The position numbers and the translations under genes were made by a program. The notes beneath the pieces are model-generated. The model was not told where the DNA came from, made no database searches, and saw only the letters and a list, made by a program, of their open reading frames with translations. From Seriola aureovittata (Eukaryota; Chordata; Actinopteri; Carangiformes; Carangidae): a DNA stretch of 64,000 bases. The DNA lies in contig NC_079373.1 in NCBI RefSeq assembly GCF_021018895.1, forward strand, positions 11,814,501 through 11,878,500. Direction: 5' to 3'. Shown here one piece after another: positions 58,595-64,000 of this stretch; positions within the stretch are counted from its first letter, which is position 1, and each line of letters begins with the position of its first letter.

Positions 58595-60121
58595 ATGTGT
58601 ATTGTCGCTTGGCCTCTCCCCAGACCTGTCTAATTAGGCCCCCTCTCATACCCTCTGTGGTGGCTTGTGTAATCTGCCCACTATGTGTCTTAGCTCCTCG
58701 CCACCCAATATAATTGTCTGCCAGTTCCTCTCCAGTGGTGATGTGGGCCCTTTTCCCATAACAGAGACACAAATGAGCAGGATAATGGCCCCCAGTTGCA
58801 GGGAAGAGAGCGGAGGCAGAGACAGAGGCGGAGTGGAACCACTCCTCTCTGCTGTTTGAACTCTACACAGTCTTGGCTCCAGACAGACAGCAGGCCTGGA
58901 GGAGGCTGTCTGAGCCTTCATGGAGGAGGGGAAGGACAGAGACGCTGCACTCAGCAGCACGGCCGATAGGAAAGTAGAATTTTCAACAGAAAAATATGAC
59001 AACCTGTCATAAAAAAAAAAGAACTGCTTCTCATTGTCTCTGTGCTTGAAACACGCTGTTCACAGATTTCTCACAAAAAGCTCATCCAGCAGTTTTGATG
59101 TCTCAGAGAGCCCACTTTTAAAAACGCACATCCTTGTAACTGCACACTTCGGCGCTCATTAAACCAGAATCAGTGTGTTACTGAATGCCTCTATTGCTGA
59201 ATGTTGGCAGAGGCCTCTGCCCCCCCTCCTCACTACCACCACCGCCAATCTGACAACCCAACACCAGCAATTATGAAGGAAGCCAGCTAAACCACATCCA
59301 CCTTGGCTGTAGTTTTTAAGATTCCAGTAGGCTTGTAAAACTTCTTGGTTTCTCTGCATACATTCCAGTATCACTGTGCCGGTTTCAGGGTGCCGCATCC
59401 CTGGTCAGTTATAACAACGTCCATTGTGAGACATGCTGGCTGCGGAGGCCTGAGACCAGCGACCACGAGCCAACGATGATGTGCTGAAGTAGGAACACCT
59501 TTGGAAGGATGTCCTAACTGCTGAGCTGGAGTGGTTTCATCCTTTCCTCCTACACTGTCCTCTCCTACACCATCTCCCCTCGGTCCTCATTACTGGGGCT
59601 CCTTAGGACCTCAAGGACATGTGGATCAGCTCGTCTTAAAATCTAGCTTGATACTTTAGATATTACTGAAAGATAAACATCATTATCTGCTTGTGCCTTT
59701 TACTTAACTCCTCTATACCAACAACTAGTGCAGATATCACAACAACCATTTTGAATAAACAGTGAAGTGACAGCTCTGATCATTTTCTGCCTGGCAAACT
59801 TCAGTTCATGTTGAGGACAAGTTCAGCTCTGAACTTTATATCCTCTGCTCCCACGCTCCGTGGGAAAAGAGGATACCAACCCTTGGCCTAAATGTCAAAT
59901 GCCACTCAAGAGCGTGTACCTTATTTCAGTATAACACATGGTGGTGTACTGAGATTTGTTTTAGACAAATTACAACAGGCAAAGTTCAATATACTGGTGT
60001 CTTAATGATATCAATACAAGCGTTAAGACACCATGAAAATAAACTAGAGTGAAATGTTGAATGTGTAATAAACCAAGAGCTAATGATACAGACCAAACAA
60101 AGAGAATTATTATGCGAATAC

Positions 60122-60469
60122 TTTATTATCAATGTGTGAATGGTGTTAGCTTTTTGTCTGGATATTAATAGTATATGAAAACTATACACCAAATCCAGGC
60201 TCATCCTAATTTTGCTGTATAATTTCTCAAGTTGGTATTGAAAGATTCTTTATCTTTATATATATTTATATATATAATATATATAAGCCAAAGTGCATTT
60301 TCCGTTTTTTTTTCCTCTTGTCCATATACACATTGCACCATACATAAATAATTACATTGTAAAAATGACTCCGTATTTACAAGTATAATATATATTTCAT
60401 ATAATATATAAAACTTTATATTAAATCTAGGTAGATGATATTTGGGATAGTTTGTGGGGTCCGTCTGTG
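60122..60469 (-). other. Probable smad6 3' UTR
   Basis: Between the smad6 stop codon and an AATAAA on the minus strand at 60127-60122. It is strongly AT-rich, including a TATATA stretch at 60257-60288. If the hexamer is used the 3' UTR is about 350 nt; a longer UTR cannot be excluded. Confidence 0.45.
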
Positions 60470-61011
60470 TTATCTATGGTTGTTGAGGAGGATCTCCAGC
60501 CAACAGGGGCAGGAGGTGATGAACTGTCTTGAGTAGCAGGGGCCCCAGCCCTTAGCAAAGCTGATGCGCACACTGTTTGGGTCATAGGGTCCGTCCAGGA
60601 GGTCAGCCTCTGTGGTGTGCCTCAGGAGGCACGAACGCTCATAGTCAAACACCTTGATGGAGTAGCCTGGCATCACCTTTCGCACCACCAGAGTTCTGCT
60701 GTTAGGCATGTCCAGAGTAGGGGAGTTGACAAATATTGGGTGCTCACTACGGTTATACGCCCAAACGCCGTCAGGCTCTTTGCTGAGGAGGATGCCGTAG
60801 CCAATTTTGCCTCGTGTGCGCTGAACGGTGCTGCTGCGGTGTTCCAGGTTGAGCTGGCCCAGGCAGAAGCCCGTGCCCTGAGGTAGATCATAGAAGATGC
60901 TGACGGAGTGCTCGTACACTGTGTAGAGGCGTCCCACACGTGTGCGGTGCTCCCAGTACGCCACATTACACCAGTGGCTCTGCTTAGGGGCATCAGGCGA
61001 CATACTGGCAT
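60470..61011 (-). CDS. smad6: SMAD family member 6 (inhibitory SMAD), last exon only
   Basis: A 542-nt terminal exon from acceptor CTCTCTAG (61012) to TAA at 60472-60470. It enters in phase 1 and encodes about 180 residues starting [30 protein letters not shown], that is, the end of the linker and the entire MH2 domain. Diagnostic SMAD6 blocks: [70 protein letters not shown] and [18 protein letters not shown] at the C-terminus. The SSxS tail of receptor SMADs is absent, as expected for an inhibitory SMAD that occupies type I BMP receptors or competes for SMAD4. The MH1 exons lie right of the window, consistent with the long last intron of SMAD6 genes. The a or b paralogue is not resolved. Confidence 0.97.
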
Positions 61012-64000
61012 CTAGAGAGACACAGAGAGAGAGAGAGACAGTCATTAAACAAAACATAAACAAAAGCAAACAGGGCTAGTAAAAAGGAAGCCTTGAGTTT
61101 TAAGGGATTAACTATCTCTTTTTATTGTTCAGAGCAGATGGCCACACTATAAATACTGAGGGAGGCACTGTATTGAAATCTAAGCCTTGTATAAATATGA
61201 CTGTACGCACATCCGTCTAACACGCACGCACGCACGCGGGCAACTATACATATCCTTGGGTTGGAGGGTGTAGTGAGGTCAGTCTAGCTGAGGACCTGCA
61301 CTTCCCTGCTCTGCCTCAAGAGGGCACTACAATGATTAAACACTGACCACCCAGCACAGCGCCTGTCTCTGTTGCTCACACATGCACTTTCAAAACAGAT
61401 CATGTTTACTAAAATGAATTCAGGATAACACTCAATATTTCCACTGAAAACTGGCAAATAAGTATTTGCAGTAGTATGCTGAGGCTAGACTGAAAATGTG
61501 CTTACAACCTTTGGTAAAAAAAACTTGGCATTTTGTCAGTGCACATTTTAATAAACCATGCTCAAGACAAAACACTTTTTTCCTTTTACAGTGGGACAAA
61601 GTTGGCATCTCATTCCTAAACATCTCTGTCCAGTAAATCAGCTTGTTAATTCAGTTTTCATGGCTGCAGTCTGTGAACTCTTCTCAGTGACAGCCCCCAG
61701 CACTCCAAAGTGAGTTACTGCTCCCTAGGTAGACTTCTATCTTCACCATACTGAACAGACACAGCACTGCTGACTGCTTTCAGAGCTGCTACAGTCCACA
61801 CTGCTCATAGCTGTCATACATTTATATTGCTCATAAAATCTGTGGTATGAGGAGTGGAGAGAGGCTGGCGGATGAGGAAGAAAAAACACAGAGTTTCATG
61901 ATCTCACATCCGTCTCTTCACCTCTTCCTCCTGGAGAATGAGGGTGCCTCTTTCTCCTTATCCCTCATCTTCCTCACATTCCACAAGAGTGGGGGTGATG
62001 GGAGAGGGCCAGGCAGGGGGTCTCCCTCCCCCTCCACCCAGCTCTTTCCCCTGCTGTGGGCCCAGGGACGGCATTCAGCTCCCTGACAACTTAGCACAAG
62101 CCCGTGACCCGCTGACCCCCCAGCCTTCATGCTATCAGCTCCCATTAACTCACACACAGAGTGATGCCATTATTTTGCTTCAGAGAGTCTATTGGCACAG
62201 AGGATTTAAAGCCTGGGCCTGTGGCCCCATTCCTTTCAGTCTCTCTGCTCTCAGAGCTTAATGACCGCCCGCCCCATTAACAAACGCCTTTAAGGTGGAG
62301 CATCACAGATCCACACAGCAACAAAATGCCTCACTCACCTCCCACCCAACTAAACCTTTCTGCTGAGTGACCCACACTAGTAAAGTTTATACAAAGATTA
62401 GCAAAAACGTTGACCAGACCTGCACAGACAAACGCCTGCTGGTTCAAGGCTCTCTGTGTTGTGGAGGGGGAGGAAGAGTGAGTGAGTGAGTGAGTGAGTG
62501 AGTGGGGGTGGGGGGAAGCTGCAGACAGACTCTCTGTGTGTTTGCGCACACACTGATGGCTGAAATGACCCCCTCTCTTCAGGGGCCCCAACATGCATGT
62601 GCCATTAGTGAATTCCACACTCCAGCTCCTCCACTCTGAGCTCAGCTTTTACTGCAGTGTGGCTCGGCCACACAAAGAATTCAGCCCCAACTTGTTTATG
62701 GCCCTCTATTGTCTCAAATCAAATGGAGCCCACACATCAAGGTAAACTCACTTTGAAACTGTGCACACAAACACAAAAGACCAAATGGCTACTGTCTCCT
62801 CTTTTTTAGATGGAAAGAATAAAGTAAAAACAATTTAGTCAATAGTATCTAGTTTTCACACATACCCAGTAAGACTGCGAGGACCAGGAAGAGGAATCAG
62901 CAGGACAAAGGTTAGAAATGTATCTAATGTTAAGCCTGAGCCTGAGGGAAGACAATGAGCACACCATGAGCCAGGCCTTTTCCTGTCGCTCTGCTGTGTT
63001 ATGCGTCTACGTGTGTCTGTACGCACACAGTTTGGATGGGGAAGAAAATCAGCCAGCATGTTTGTGTTTTTGCCGTGAACTTGTATGTTTTGGCTAGGTG
63101 GGGGCGCTGAGGTGAGTGCTCTGACAGAAGAACTCATTAGGATCTATCTAACCAAGCAGAGCTATCACCAATCAGTCAGACTGTTTGGACAATATCACCC
63201 ACAGCGACTAGGGCCTCCACTCCAGAGCTCAAGCTGGCCTCTGCTCGCCCTTCTTCAAGTGCTCAGTCTTTATGTTTTTTAGGGAAGCCTTGTTTCTTAA
63301 GCCATGTTTAGATGTTCTGTAAATGTTTATGTAGCTTTACCAAATTGATGTAAGAGAGTATGAAGCCAGGTTTAATTATTAGTATATGACCAGATACTGA
63401 TGCACAGACAGGTTGGGCCAGGGCTCAGACCAAACCTAAAAGGCAGACATGAGGCAATGAAGGGAGAGAGTATGTCTCCCTCCTTCTGACCACAGCAGAG
63501 ACACCCAACTCTCTTTGACTCCATGTTGGGCTTTCAGAGGGTCTGTTCAGGGCGGAGCCATGATGGGCTGGGAGCAATTACTGGTGCTCTGCATCCATTT
63601 AACCCTGCCACCTTTTAACAGCTCAGTTTACCCATTAGAATAGTAGCGCATGTTATTATTGTTATTTTATTCTCAAAAGCCTCTTCTCTTAGTGTCAGTC
63701 TCAGAGTCAATGGATGCAGGCACAATATGGCTGCTCCACTTCCTCTTCCTGCAGCCAGAGGCAATGATCTGAGCACATGAAGGAGTTAATCAACTCTAAC
63801 GTCATACATAACCAATCTAACAGTACTAGCATCAAAAAAGTGGAGATACATAGATCTGTGGAAGCTATTCAAGCTCTTCAAGTTTCCGTGGCCAGCAGGA
63901 AATATGCAGAATAAAGCAACTACTAGTGTTCTAGCAATATGATTAGGATAGTCTCTGTTTGACTTCCTTTGAGCGTCATGAAATAAGTAAACAGATTACA
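61012..64000. other. smad6 last intron, continuing beyond the window
   Basis: About 3 kb of intron with no earlier smad6 exon visible. It holds a GAGA-rich acceptor tract, an (ACGC) tract at 61223-61238 and a (GTGA) tetranucleotide tract at 62477-62504 followed by a G-rich stretch. Several GC-richer, non-repetitive blocks (61990-62240, 62500-62700) could be regulatory, but nothing specific can be named. Confidence 0.5.
62477..62504. repeat. (AGTG)7 tetranucleotide repeat
   Basis: Seven tandem AGTG units, followed by GGGGTGGGGGG, within the smad6 intron. Confidence 0.9.

Larger units (their letters stand above)
55581..60121. other. Intergenic DNA downstream of smad6
   Basis: Holds a compound (GT) tract (56921-56993), a GA-rich tract (57621-57670), an A-run at 58252-58268 and one plus-strand open frame at 58361-58594. 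No recognised gene. Other open frames through the simple repeats are artefacts. Confidence 0.45.

Noticed and set aside
61847..62261. Open frames on both strands in the smad6 intron as possible upstream smad6 exons
   Set aside because: None shows MH1 or SMAD6 linker sequence such as a PPxY motif, and splice phases do not fit.

Overview
The window is ordinary vertebrate nuclear DNA, almost certainly from a spiny-rayed teleost fish. Genes are split by many GT-AG introns, the proteins are vertebrate orthologues, and the spacers carry several dispersed repeat families typical of teleosts plus long CA, CTG and G runs. There is no operon, phage, CRISPR or other prokaryotic feature.

Layout, left to right. 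(1) 1-16237, minus strand: iqch (IQ-motif protein H), 16 coding exons visible in one unbroken frame (904 codons); the 3' end lies left of the window. (2) 16238-16860: a 0.6 kb head-to-head promoter shared by iqch and aagab. (3) 16861-19417, plus strand: complete aagab (p34, adaptor-assembly chaperone), 10 exons, 321 aa. (4) 21860-30940, minus strand: complete smad3, 9 exons, 425 aa, tail to tail with aagab. (5) 30941-60121: about 29 kb of intergenic DNA rich in repeats, including a 2.76 kb Penelope-like retroelement (RT plus GIY-YIG) with a 13 bp target-site duplication and a degenerate hammerhead ribozyme motif. (6) 60470-61011, minus strand: the last coding exon of smad6 (MH2 domain); the remaining exons lie right of the window.

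The order and orientation smad6, smad3, aagab, iqch match the human 15q22-q23 block (SMAD6-SMAD3-AAGAB-IQCH), so this is a conserved microsyntenic segment. smad3 encodes the receptor-activated TGF-beta/activin effector and smad6 an inhibitory SMAD of the same family. aagab and iqch are unrelated housekeeping and sperm/cilium-type genes that share a promoter.

I did not find an undescribed multi-gene system. The items most worth a second look are the nested Penelope-like insertion and its ribozyme remnant, the (CTG)20 tract just upstream of the smad3 start codon, the 12-bp coding minisatellite in iqch, a strong imperfect hairpin at 32106-32163, and an unrecognised coding-like segment near 39.6 kb. 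All exon limits were read by eye from splice consensus and phase continuity. Repeat-family statements rest on recall of teleost repeats plus matches between copies inside the window, not on a database search.
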